NCBI GenBank assembly: GCA_009760855.2
Contig: WPIO01000153.1
Span: forward strand, 827,001-881,227
Length of the DNA stretch: 54,227 nucleotides
Source: Cristatella mucedo
Taxonomy: Eukaryota; Bryozoa; Phylactolaemata; Cristatellidae
Reading direction: 5' to 3'
Notes under the pieces: generated by a model
The model's input: only the letters and a program-made list of their open reading frames with translations
What the model was told of the DNA's origin: nothing
Database searches by the model: none
Shown here: positions 13,301-23,105 of the stretch, piece by piece
Layout: every line of letters starts with the position of its first letter
How positions within the stretch are numbered: the stretch's first letter is position 1
Made by a program: the position numbers and the translations under genes

Positions 13301-13388
13301 GCAGAGTGCTACACCTTGCTTTAAGCATTTCGCACTTAAAAAACTCATTTCGCACGAATTAGCATCAGATCGCGGAATATCCAGAAAT
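10329..13388. repeat. Mosaic satellite region with short conversion-like tracts
   Basis: About 25 monomers of mixed subtype without one dominant higher-order period. A tract at 11895-12078 reappears nearly unchanged at 12763-12946 (offset 868 bp, seven monomers), while the sequence after it (12947 to about 13065) instead matches 12575-12693 (offset 372 bp). The second tract is therefore a patchwork of two nearby sources. The landmark CATGGCTCGATTGAC is at 11838. No gene or other element is seen. Confidence 0.75.
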
Positions 13389-13757
13389 TTAAAATCTGCT
13401 ATTAGGAGCTGCGGTAGCTGGCAGCTGAGTGCTGCACCTTGCGTCAAGCATTTCGAACTTGAATGACTCATTTCGCACGAGTTCGCAGCTGATCGCAGAA
13501 TATCCAGAAATTTAAAATCTGCTATTAGGAGCTGCGGTAGCTGGCAGCTAAGTGCTGCACCTTGCGTCAAGCATTCCGAACTTGAATGACTCATTTCGCA
13601 CGAGTTCGCAGCTGATCGCGAAATATCCAGCAACTTCTAATCTGCTTTTTGGAGCTGCGGTAGCTGGCAGCTGATTGCTGCACCTTGCTTCAAGCATTTC
13701 GAACTTGAATGACTCATTTCGCACGAGTTCGCAGCTGATCGCGGAATATCCAGCAAC
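13389..13757. repeat. Run of three 123-bp monomers
   Basis: Monomer starts at 13389, 13512, 13635 and 13758 are exactly 123 bp apart. Each monomer lacks one base in the GGAGCGTGCGG segment, giving GGAGCTGCGG, and carries the CATTTCGAACTTGAATGACTC variant. The first two are nearly identical to each other. Because 123 is a multiple of 3, a minus-strand reading frame stays in phase here and gives an apparent protein with a 41-residue repeat. That frame is a by-product of monomer length, not evidence of a gene. Single monomers of this type occur near 8.8, 27.55, 32.27, 36.0, 40.73 and 51.15 kb. Confidence 0.88.
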
Positions 13758-14549
13758 TTCTAATCTGCTTTTTGGAGCGTGGGCTGGCAGGCAGCAGAGT
13801 GCTGCACCTTGTTTCTAGCATTTCGCACTTGAATAATACGTTTCGCACAAGTTCGCAGCAGATTGCGGAATATCTAGAAACTTCAAGTCTGCTCGTCGGA
13901 GCCTGAGCTAACTGGCAGCTGAGTGCTGCACCTTGTTTCAAGCATTTCGCACGTTAAATACACATTTCGCACGAGTTCTTAGCTGATCGCGGAATATGTA
14001 GAAACTTAAAATCTGCTCTTCGGAGCGTGAGGTAGCTGGCAGCAGAGTCCTGCACCTTGTTACAAGCATGGCTCGATTGACTAACTCACTTTGCACAAGT
14101 TCGCAGCAGATCGCGAAGTATCCAAAAACTTCAAATCTGCTTTTCGGAGTGTGGGGTAGCTGGCAGCACAGGGCTGCACCTAGTTTCAAGCATTTCGCAC
14201 TTGAATAACACATTTCGCACGAGTTCGCAGCAGATCGCGGAATATCCAGAAACTTCAAATATGCTTTTTGGAGCTAGCAGTACCTGGCATCAGAGTGCTG
14301 AACCTGGTTTCCTACATTTCGCACTTAAATAACACATTTCGCACGAGTTCGCGAGAGATTGCCAAATACCTAGAAAATTTTAATCTGCTAGTCGGAGCGT
14401 GAGCTGGCTGGCAGCAGAGTGCTGCACCTTGTTTCGTGCATTTCCTACTCTAATAACACATTTCGCATGAGTTCGCAGCAGATTGCTGAATATCCAGAAA
14501 ATTCAAATCTGCTCGTCGAAGCGTGAGCTAAATGGCAGCTGAGTGCTGC
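13758..14549. repeat. Satellite block copied at 20.86-21.3 kb
   Basis: Bases 13938 to about 14390 match about 20860-21310 at an offset of 6922 bp, including the CATGGCTCGATTGAC landmark (14068 versus 20989) and the following GGCATCAGAGTGCTGAACC monomer. Shared private variants such as CACAGGGCTGCACC and CTTTTTGGAGCTAGC support a common copy rather than independent similarity. From 14431 the sequence becomes the left edge of another shared cassette, also found from 22097. Confidence 0.75.
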
Positions 14550-16115
14550 ACCTTCGTTCAAGCATTTCGCACGTTAATACCACGTTTCGCACAAGTTCCC
14601 AGCAGATCGTGGAATATCTAGAAACTTCAAATCTGTTAGCCGGTGCGTGAGCTGGCTGGCAGCTGAGCGCTGCACCTTGTTTCAAGCATTTCGCACGTGA
14701 ATAACACATTTCGCACGAGTTCGCAGCAGATCGCGGAATATCAAGAAACTTCAAATCTTCTCTTCGGAGCATGCAGTGGCTGGCAGGATAGTGCTGCACC
14801 TTGTTTCGTGCATTTCGCACTCTATTAACACATTTCGCAAGAGTTCGCAGCAGATTGCTGAATATCTAGAAAATTTAAATCTGCTCGTCGAAGGGTGCAC
14901 TAGCAGGCAGCAGCGTGCTGCACCTTGTTTCAAGCATTTCGCACTTGAATAACACATTTTGCACGAGTTCGCAAAAGATTGCAGAATATTTAGAAACTTC
15001 AAATCTGCTTGCCGGAGCGTGCGGTAGCTGGCAGCTGATTGCTGCACCTTGTTTCAAGCATTTCGCATTTGAAAAACACATTTCGCTCGAGTTCGCAGAA
15101 GATTGCAGAATAATTAGAAACTTCAAATCTGCTATTCGGAGCGTGCCCTGGCTGGCAGCAGAGTGCTGCACCTTGTCGCAAGCATTTCGCCCTTGAATAA
15201 CACATTTCGCACGAGTTCGCAACAGATTGCGGAATATTTAGAAACTTCAAATCTGCTTGCCGGAGCGTGCGGTATCTGGCAGCTGATTGCTGCACCTTCC
15301 CTTAAGCATTTCGCACTTGAAAAACACATTTTGCGAGAGTTCGCAGCAGATCGCGGAATATCTAGAAACTTTAAATCTGCGCGCCGGTGCGTGAGCTGGC
15401 TGGAAGCAGAGTGCTGCACCTTGCTCTAAGCATTTTGCACTTAAAAACTTATTTCGCACGTGTTACCATCAGATCGCGGAATATCCAGAAACTTCAAATC
15501 TGCTCTTCGGAGCGTGAGCTGGATGGAAGCAGAGTGCTGCACCTTTTGTCAAGCATTTTGCACTTTCATAAAACATTTCGCACGACTTCGCTGTTGATCG
15601 CGGAATATCTAGAAACGTTAAATCTGCTCGTTGGAGCGTGCACTGGCAGCAGCAGAGTGCTGCACCTTGTTTTAAGCATTTCGCACTTGAAAAACACTTT
15701 TCGCAAGAGTTTGCAGCAGATCGCAGAATATCCTGAAACTTCAAATCTGCTTTTCGGAGCGTGGGCTAGCTGGCGGCAGAGTCCTGGACCTTATTGCAAG
15801 CGTTTCCCACTTGAATAACACGTTTCGCACGAGTTCGAAGCTGATCGCCTAATATCCAGAAACTTAAAATCTGATTTTCGGAGCGTGCGGTAGCTGGCAG
15901 CTGAGTGCTGCACCTTCTTTCAAGCATTTCGCACGTTAATACCACGTTTCGCACAAGTTCCCAGCAGATCGTGAAATATCTAAAAACTTCAAATCTGCTC
16001 TTCGGAGCATGCTCTGGCTGGCAGCATAGTGCTGGACCTTGTTTCGTGCATTTCGCACTCTAATAACACATTTCGCACGAGTTCGCAGCAGATTGCTGAA
16101 TATCCAGAAACTTTA
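14550..16115. repeat. 12-13-monomer cassette shared with 43.1-44.7 kb and 46.8-48.4 kb
   Basis: This block matches 43111-44677 at a steady offset of 28561-28562 bp, and the second copy of that HOR from about 46.83 kb. Order is preserved: the CTCTATTAAC monomer (14820), the CTTGCCGGAGCGTGCGG monomers, the CACGTGTTACCATC monomer, the CACTGGCAGCAGCAG monomer and the GGCGGCAGAGTCCTGG monomer. Its first half also matches 22097-23105 (offset 7666). One monomer at about 16110-16233 is absent from the 44-kb copy. Confidence 0.82.
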
Positions 16116-16453
16116 AATCTGCTCTTCGGAGCGTGGGCTAGCTGGCAGCAGAGTGCTGCACCTGGTTGCAGGCATTTCGCACTTCAATAACACATTTCGC
16201 ACAAGTTCGCAGCAGATCACGGAATATCTAGAAACTTTAAATCTGCTCGTCGGAGCGTGAGCTGGCTGGTAGCAGAGTGCTGCACCTTCTTTCAAGCATT
16301 TCGCACGGTAATACCACGTTTCGCACAAGTTCCCAGCAGATCGTGGAATATCTAGAAACTTCAAATCTGTTAGCCGGTGCGTGAGCTGTCTGGCAGCTGA
16401 GAGCTGCACCTTGTTTCAAGCATTTCGCACGTGAATAGCACATTTCGCACGAG

Positions 16454-16789
16454 TTCGCAGCAGATTGCTGAATATCCAGAAAATTCAAATCTGCTCGTCG
16501 GAGCGTGCACTGGCTGGCAGCAGAGTGCAGCACCTTGTTTCAAGCATTTCGCCCTTGAATAACACATTTCGCTCGAGTTCGCAGCAGATCCTGAAATAAA
16601 TAGAAACTTCAAATCTGCTATTCGGAGCGTGCCCTGGCTGGCAGCAGAGTGCTGCACCTTGCTTCAAGCATTTCGAACTTGAATGACTCATTTCGCACGA
16701 GTTCGCAGCTGATCGCGGAATATCCAGAAACTTCTAACCTGCTTTTCGGAGCGTGGGCTGGCAGGTAACAGAGTGCTGCACCTTGTTTC
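16454..16789. repeat. 3-monomer (372 bp) tandem duplication, copy 1
   Basis: Matches 16826-17161 at an offset of 372 bp (three monomers). I saw one substitution (CAGATCCTG here versus CAGATCGTG in the second copy). The copies separate at 16790, CTTGTTTCT here versus CTTGTTTCA there. Confidence 0.92.
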
Positions 16790-16825
16790 TAGCATTTTGC
16801 ACATGAATAATACGTTTCGCACAAG

Positions 16826-17161
16826 TTCGCAGCAGATTGCTGAATATCCAGAAAATTCAAATCTGCTCGTCGGAGCGTGCACTGGCTGGCAGCAGAGTGC
16901 AGCACCTTGTTTCAAGCATTTCGCCCTTGAATAACACATTTCGCTCGAGTTCGCAGCAGATCGTGAAATAAATAGAAACTTCAAATCTGCTATTCGGAGC
17001 GTGCCCTGGCTGGCAGCAGAGTGCTGCACCTTGCTTCAAGCATTTCGAACTTGAATGACTCATTTCGCACGAGTTCGCAGCTGATCGCGGAATATCCAGA
17101 AACTTCTAACCTGCTTTTCGGAGCGTGGGCTGGCAGGTAACAGAGTGCTGCACCTTGTTTC
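16826..17161. repeat. 3-monomer (372 bp) tandem duplication, copy 2
   Basis: Second copy of 16454-16789. It sits immediately left of the 1612-bp HOR. The shared private change CTTCTAACCTGC in both copies (near 16735 and 17107) confirms recent common origin. Confidence 0.92.
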
Positions 17162-17240
17162 AAGCATTTCGCACGTGAATAACACATTTCGCACGAGTTC
17201 GCAGCAGATTGCGGAATATCTAGAAACTTCAAATCTGCTC

Positions 17241-18852
17241 GTCGGAGCGTGCACTGGCTGGCAGCAGAGTGCAGCACCTTGTTTAAAGCATTTCGCCTTT
17301 CAATAACAGATTTTGCACGAGTTCGCAGCTGATCGCGGAATATGTAGAAACTTAAAATCTGCTCTTCGGAGCGTGAGGTAGCTGGCAGCAGAGTACTGCA
17401 CCTTGTTACAAGCATGGCTCGATTGACTAACTCACTTTGCACAGGTTCGCAGCAGATCGCGAAGTATCCAAAAACTTCAAATCTGCTTTTCGGAGCGTGG
17501 GGTAGCTGGCAGCACAGTGCTGCACCTAGTTTCAAGCATTTCGCACTTGAATAACACATTTCGCACGAGTTCGCAGCAGATCGCGGAATATCCAGAAACT
17601 TCAAATATGCTTTTCGGAGCTAGCAGTACCTGGCATCAGAGTGCTGAACCTGGTTCCTACATTTCGCACTTAAATAACACATTTCGCACGAGTTTCGCGA
17701 GAGATTGCCGAATACCTAGAAAATTCTAATCTGCTAGTCGGAGCATGAGCTGGCTGGCAGCAGAGTGCTGTACCTTGTTTCGTGCATTTCGCACTCTAAT
17801 AACACATTTCGCATGAGTTCGCAGCAGATTGCTGAATATCCAGAAAATTCAAATCTGCTCGTCGGAGCATGCACTGGCTGGCAGCAGAGTGCAGCACCTT
17901 GTTTAAAGCATTTCGCCCTTCAATAACACATTTTGCACGAGTTCGCAGCTGATCGCGGAATATCTAGAAACTTCAAATCTGCTCTTCAGAACGTGCACTG
18001 GCTGGTAGCAGAGTACTGCCCCTTGTTGCATGCATTCCTCACTTGAATAGGACCTTTCGCACGAGTTGTAAGCAAATCGCAGAATTTCCAGAAACTTCAA
18101 ATCTGCTCGTCGGAGCGTGCACTGGCTGGCAGCAGAGTGCTGCACCTTGTTTCAAGCATTTCGCACTTGAAAAACACATGTCGCACGAGTTCGCAGCAGA
18201 TCGCAGGATATACAGAAACTTTAAACCTGCTCTTCGGAGCGTGGGCTAGCTGGCAGCAGAGTGCTGCACCTGGTTGCAGGCATTTCGCACTTGAATAACA
18301 CATTTCGCACAAGTTCGCAGCAGATCACGGAATATCTAGAAACTTTAAATCTGCTCGTCGGAGCGTGAGCTGGCTGGTAGCAGAGTGCTGCACCTTTTTT
18401 CAAGCATTTTGCACTTTAATAAAACATTTCGCAAGAGTTCGCTGCAGATCGTGGAATATCTAGAAACTTTAAATCTGTTCGTCGGAGCCTGCACTGGCTG
18501 GCAGCAGAGTGATGCACCTTGTTGCAAGCGTTTCCCACTTGAATAACACATTTCGCACGAGTTCCCAGCTGATTGCTTAATATCCAGAAATTTCAAATCT
18601 GATTTTCGGAGCGTGCGGTAGTTGGCAGCTGAGTGCTGCACCTTCTTTCAAGCATTTCGCACGTTAATACCACGTTTCGCACAAGTTCCCAGCAGATCGT
18701 GGAATATCTAGAAACTTCAAATCTGTTAGCCGGTGCGTGAGCTGTCTGGCAGCTGAGAGCTGCACCTTGTTTCAAGCATTTCGCACGTGAATAGCACATT
18801 TCGCACGAGTTCGCAGCAGATTGCTGAATATCCAGAAAATTCAAATCTGTTC
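17241..18852. repeat. 13-monomer higher-order repeat, copy 1 (1612 bp)
   Basis: The period is exactly 13 x 124 bp. Landmarks repeat at 1612-bp offsets: CATGGCTCGATTGAC at 17413 and 19025, GCATGCATTCCTCAC at 18028 and 19640. Copies 1 and 2 are close to identical, with scattered single-base differences. This unit shares several monomer types with the later 38-monomer HOR but in a shorter arrangement. Confidence 0.9.
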
Positions 18853-20444
18853 GTCGGAGCGTGCACTGGCTGGCAGCAGAGTGCAGCACCTTGTTTAAAG
18901 CATTTCGCCTTTCAATAACAGATTTTGCACGAGTTCGCAGCTGATCGCGGAATATCTAGAAACTTAAAATCTGCTCTTCGGAGCGTGAGGTAGCTGGCAG
19001 CAGAGTACTGCACCTTGTTACAAGCATGGCTCGATTGACTAACTCATTTTGCACAGGTTCGCAGCAGATCGCGAAGTATCCAAAAACTTCAAATCTGCTT
19101 TTCGGAGCGTGGGGTAGCTGGCAGCACAGTGCTGCACCTAGTTTCAAGCATTTCGCACTTAAATAACACATTTCGCATGAGTTCGCAGCAGATCGCGGAA
19201 TATCCAGAAACTTCAAATATGCTTTTCGGAGCTAGCAGTACCTGGCATCAGAGTGCTGAACCTGGTTTCCTACATTTCGCACTTAAATAACACATTTCGC
19301 ACGAGTTCGCGAGAGATTGCCGAATACCTAGAAAATTCTAATCTGCTAGTCGGAGCATGAGCTGGCTGGCAGCAGAGTGCTGTACCTTGTTTCGTGCATT
19401 TCGCACTCTAATAACACATTTCGCATGAGTTCGCAGCAGATTGCTGAATATCCAGAAAATTCAAATCTGCTCGTCGGAGCATGCACTGGCTGGCAGCAGA
19501 GTGCAGCACCTTGTTTAAAGCATTTCGCCCTTCAATAACACATTTTGCACGAGTTTGCAGCTGATCGCGGAATATCTAGAAACTTCAAATCTGCTCTTCA
19601 GAACGTGCACTGGCTGGTAGCAGAGTACTGCCCCTTGTTGCATGCATTCCTCACTTGAATAGGACCTTTCGCACGAGTTGTAAGCAAATCGCAGAATTTC
19701 CAGAAACTTCAAATCTGCTCGTCGGAGCGTGCACTGGCTGGCAGCAGAGTGCTGCACCTTGTTTCAAGCATTTCGCACTTGAAAAACACATGTCGCACGA
19801 GTTCGCAGCAGATCGCAGGATATCCAGAAACTTTAAATCTGCTCTTCGGAGCGTGGGCTAGCTGGCAGCAGAGTGCTGCACCTGGTTGCAGGCATTTCGC
19901 ACTCTAATAACACATTTCGCACAAGTTCGCAGCAGATCACGGAATATCTAGAAACTTTAAATCTGCTCGTCGGAGCGTGAGCTGGCTGGTAGCAGAGTGC
20001 TGCACCTTTTTTCAAGCGTTTTGCACTTTAATAAAACATTTCGCAAGAGTTCGCTGCAGATCGTGGAATATCTAGAAACTTTAAATCTGCTCGTCGGAGC
20101 CTGCACTGGCTGGCAGCAGAGTGCTGCACCTTGTTGCAAGCGTTTCCCACTTAAATAACACATTTCGCACGAGTTCCCAGCTGATTGCTTAATATCCAGA
20201 AATTTCAAATCTGATTTTCGGAGCGTGCGGTACCTTCTTTCAAGCATTTCGCACGTTAATACCACGTTTCGCACAAGTTCCCAGCAGATCGTGGAATATC
20301 TAGAAACTTCAAATCAGTTAGCCGGTGCGTGAGCTGTCTGGCAGCTGAGAGCTGCACCTTGTTTCAAGCATTTCGCACGTGAATAGCACATTTCGCACGA
20401 GTTCGCAGCAGATTGCTGAATATCCAGAAAATTCAAATCTGTTC
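18853..20444. repeat. 13-monomer higher-order repeat, copy 2 (1592 bp, 20-bp deletion)
   Basis: Second copy of 17241-18852. It is 20 bp shorter because of a deletion at about 20231, where GCGTGCGGTA runs straight into CCTTCTTTC; the missing bases contain the GCAGC...GCTGC dyad arms. The deletion accounts exactly for the 972-bp (not 992-bp) spacing of the flanking landmark monomers at 19640 and 20612. Confidence 0.9.
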
Positions 20445-22096
20445 GTCGGAGCGTGCACTGGCTGGCAGCAGAGTGCAGCACCTTGTTTAAAGCATTTCGC
20501 CTTTCAATAACAGATTTTGCACGAGTTCGCAGTTGATCGCGGAATATCTAGAAACTTCAAATCTGCTCTTCAGAACGTTCACTGGCTGGCAGCAGAGTAC
20601 TGCCCCTTGTTGCATGCATTCCTCACTTGAATAAGACCTTTCGCACGAGTTGTAAGCAAATCGAAGAATTTCCAGAAACTTCAAATCTGCTCGTCGGAGC
20701 GTGCACTGGCTGGCAGCAGAGTGCTGCACCTTGTTTCAAGCATTTCGCACTTAAAAAACACATGTCGCACGAGTTCGCAGCAGATCGCAGAATATCCAGA
20801 AACTTCAAATCTGCTCGTCGGAGCGTGAGCTAACTGGCAGCTGAGTGCTGCACCTTGTTTCAAGCATTTCGCACGTTAAATACACATTTCGCACGAGTTC
20901 TTAGCTGATCGCGGAATATGTAGAAACTTAAAATCTGCTCTTCGGAGCGTGAGGTAGCTGGCAGCAGAGTACTGCACCTTGTTACAAGCATGGCTCGATT
21001 GACTAACTCACTTTGCACAAGTTCGCAGCAGATCGCGAAGTATCCAAAAACTTGAAATCTGCTTTTCTGAGTGTGGGGTAGCTGGCAGCACAGGGCTGCA
21101 CCTAGTTTCAAGCATTTCGCACTTGAATAACACATTTCGCACGAGTTCGCAGCAGATCGCGGAATATCCAGAAACTTCAAATATGCTTTTTGGAGCTAGC
21201 AGTACCTGGCATCAGAGTGCTGAACCTGGTTTCCTACATTTCGCACTTAAATAACACATTTCGCACGAGTTCGCGAGAGATTGCCGAATACCTAGAAAAT
21301 TCTAATCTGCTAGTCGGAGCATGAGCTGGCTGGCAGCAGAGTGCTGCACCTTGTTTCAAGCATTTCGCACTTGAATAACACATTTCGCACGAGTTCGCAG
21401 CAGATCGCGGAATATCCAGAAACTTCAAATCTGCTCGTCGGAGCGTGCACTGGCTGGCAGCAGAGTGCAGCACCTTGTTTAAAGCATTTCGCCCTTCAAT
21501 AACACATTTTGCACGAGTTCGCAGCTGATCGCGGAATATCTAGAAACTTCAAATCTGCTCTTCAGAACGTGCACTGGCTGGTAGCAGAGTACTGCCCCTT
21601 GTTGCATGCATTCCTCACTTGAATAGGACCTTTCGCACGAGTTGTAAGCAAATCGCAGAATTTCCAGAAACTTCAAATCTGCTCGTCGGAGCGTGCACTG
21701 GCTGGCAGCAGAGTGCCGCACCTTGTTTCAAGCATTTCGCACTTGAAAAACACATGTCGCACGAGTTCGCAGCAGATCGCAGGATATCCAGAAACTTTAA
21801 ATCTGCTCTTCGGAGCGTGGGCTAGCTGGCAGCAGAGTGCTGCACCTTGTTTCAAGCATTTCGCACTTGAATAACACATTTCGCACAAGTTCGCAGCAGA
21901 TCACGGAATATCTAGAAACTTTAAATCTGCTCGTCGGAGCGTGAGCTGGCTGGTAGCAGAGTGCTGCACCTTTTTTCAAGCATTTTGCACTTTAATAAAA
22001 CATTTCGCAAGAGTTCGCTGCAGATCGTGGAATATCTAGAAACTTTAAATCTGTTCGTCGGAGCCTGCACTGGCTGGCAGCAGAGTGATGCACCTT
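20445..22096. repeat. 13-monomer higher-order repeat, rearranged third copy
   Basis: Begins like the other copies but jumps after the first monomer to the GCATGCATTCCTCAC monomer (20612), so about 620 bp (five monomers) is missing. A segment matching 13938-14390 then follows (about 20860-21310). HOR order resumes with a second GCATGCATTCCTCAC monomer at 21604 and continues to about 22090. The unit looks like the product of at least two exchanges. Confidence 0.8.
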
Positions 22097-23105
22097 GTTT
22101 CGTGCATTTCCTACTCTAATAACACATTTCGCATGAGTTCGCAGCAGATTGCTGAATATCCAGAAAATTCAAATCTGCTCGTCGAAGCGTGAGCTAACTG
22201 GCAGCTGAGTGCTGCACCTTCGTTCAAGCATTTCGCACGTTAATACCACGTTTCGCACAAGTTCCCAGCAGATCGTGGAATATCTAGAAACTTCAAATCT
22301 GTTAGCCGGTGCGTGAGCTGGCTGGCAGCTGAGCGCTGCACCTTGTTTCAAGCATTTCGCACGTGAATAACACATTTCGCACAAGTTCGCAGCAGATCGC
22401 GGAATATCAAGAAACTTCAAATCTTCTCTTCGGAGCATGCAGTGGCTGGCAGGATAGTGCTGCACCTTGTTTCGTGCATTTCGCACTCTATTAACACATT
22501 TCGCAAGAGTTCGCAGCAGATTGCTGAATATCTAGAAAATTTAAATCTGCTCGTCGAAGGGTGCACTAGTAGGCAGCAGCGTGCTGCACCTTGTTTCAAG
22601 CATTTCGCACTTGAATAACACATTTCGCACGAGTTCGCAAAAGATTGCCGAATATTTAGAAACTTCAAATCTGCTTGCCGGAGCGTGCGGTAGCTGGCAG
22701 CTGATTGCTGCACCTTGTTTCAAGCATTTCGCATTTGAAAAACACATTTCGCTCGAGTTCGCAGAAGATTGCAGAATAATTAGAAACTTCAAATCTGCTA
22801 TTCGGAGCGTGCCCTGGCTGGCAGCAGAGTGCTGCACCTTGTCGCAAGCATTTCGCCCTTGAATAACACATTTCGCACGAGTTCGCAACAGATTGCGGAA
22901 TATTTAGAAACTTCAAATCTGCTTGCCGGAGCGTGCGGTATCTGGCAGCTGAGTGCTGCACCATGTTTTAAGCATTTCGCACGTAAATAACACATTTCGC
23001 ACGAGTTCGCAGCAGATCGCGGAATATCCAGAAACTTTAAATCTGCGCGCCGGTGCGTGAGCTGGCTGGAAGCAGAGTGCTGCACCTTGCTCTAAGCATT
23101 TTGCA
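22097..23105. repeat. Eight-monomer cassette present in many blocks
   Basis: Matches 14431-15440 at an offset of 7666 bp and 28210-29220 at an offset of 6113 bp. The diagnostic monomer has CTCTATTAAC, found at 14820, 22486 and 28599, again in each later 38-monomer unit (near 33318, 37040 and 41768) and in both 30-monomer units (near 43380 and 47100). About 22945-23020 differs from 15280-15355, so this copy is itself a mosaic. Confidence 0.82.

Noticed and set aside
13220-13633. Possible Cys/Ser-rich repeat protein on the minus strand
   Set aside because: The in-frame repetition follows from three 123-bp monomers; the surrounding monomers break it.
16990-17604. 204-residue minus-strand open reading frame, and the many 60-180-residue frames like it
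   Set aside because: Each is satellite monomer sequence read successively in three frames. The same Cys-rich peptides recur at every monomer, end at the same TTCAAAT-derived stop, and change length with every small indel. There is no start context, codon bias or domain.
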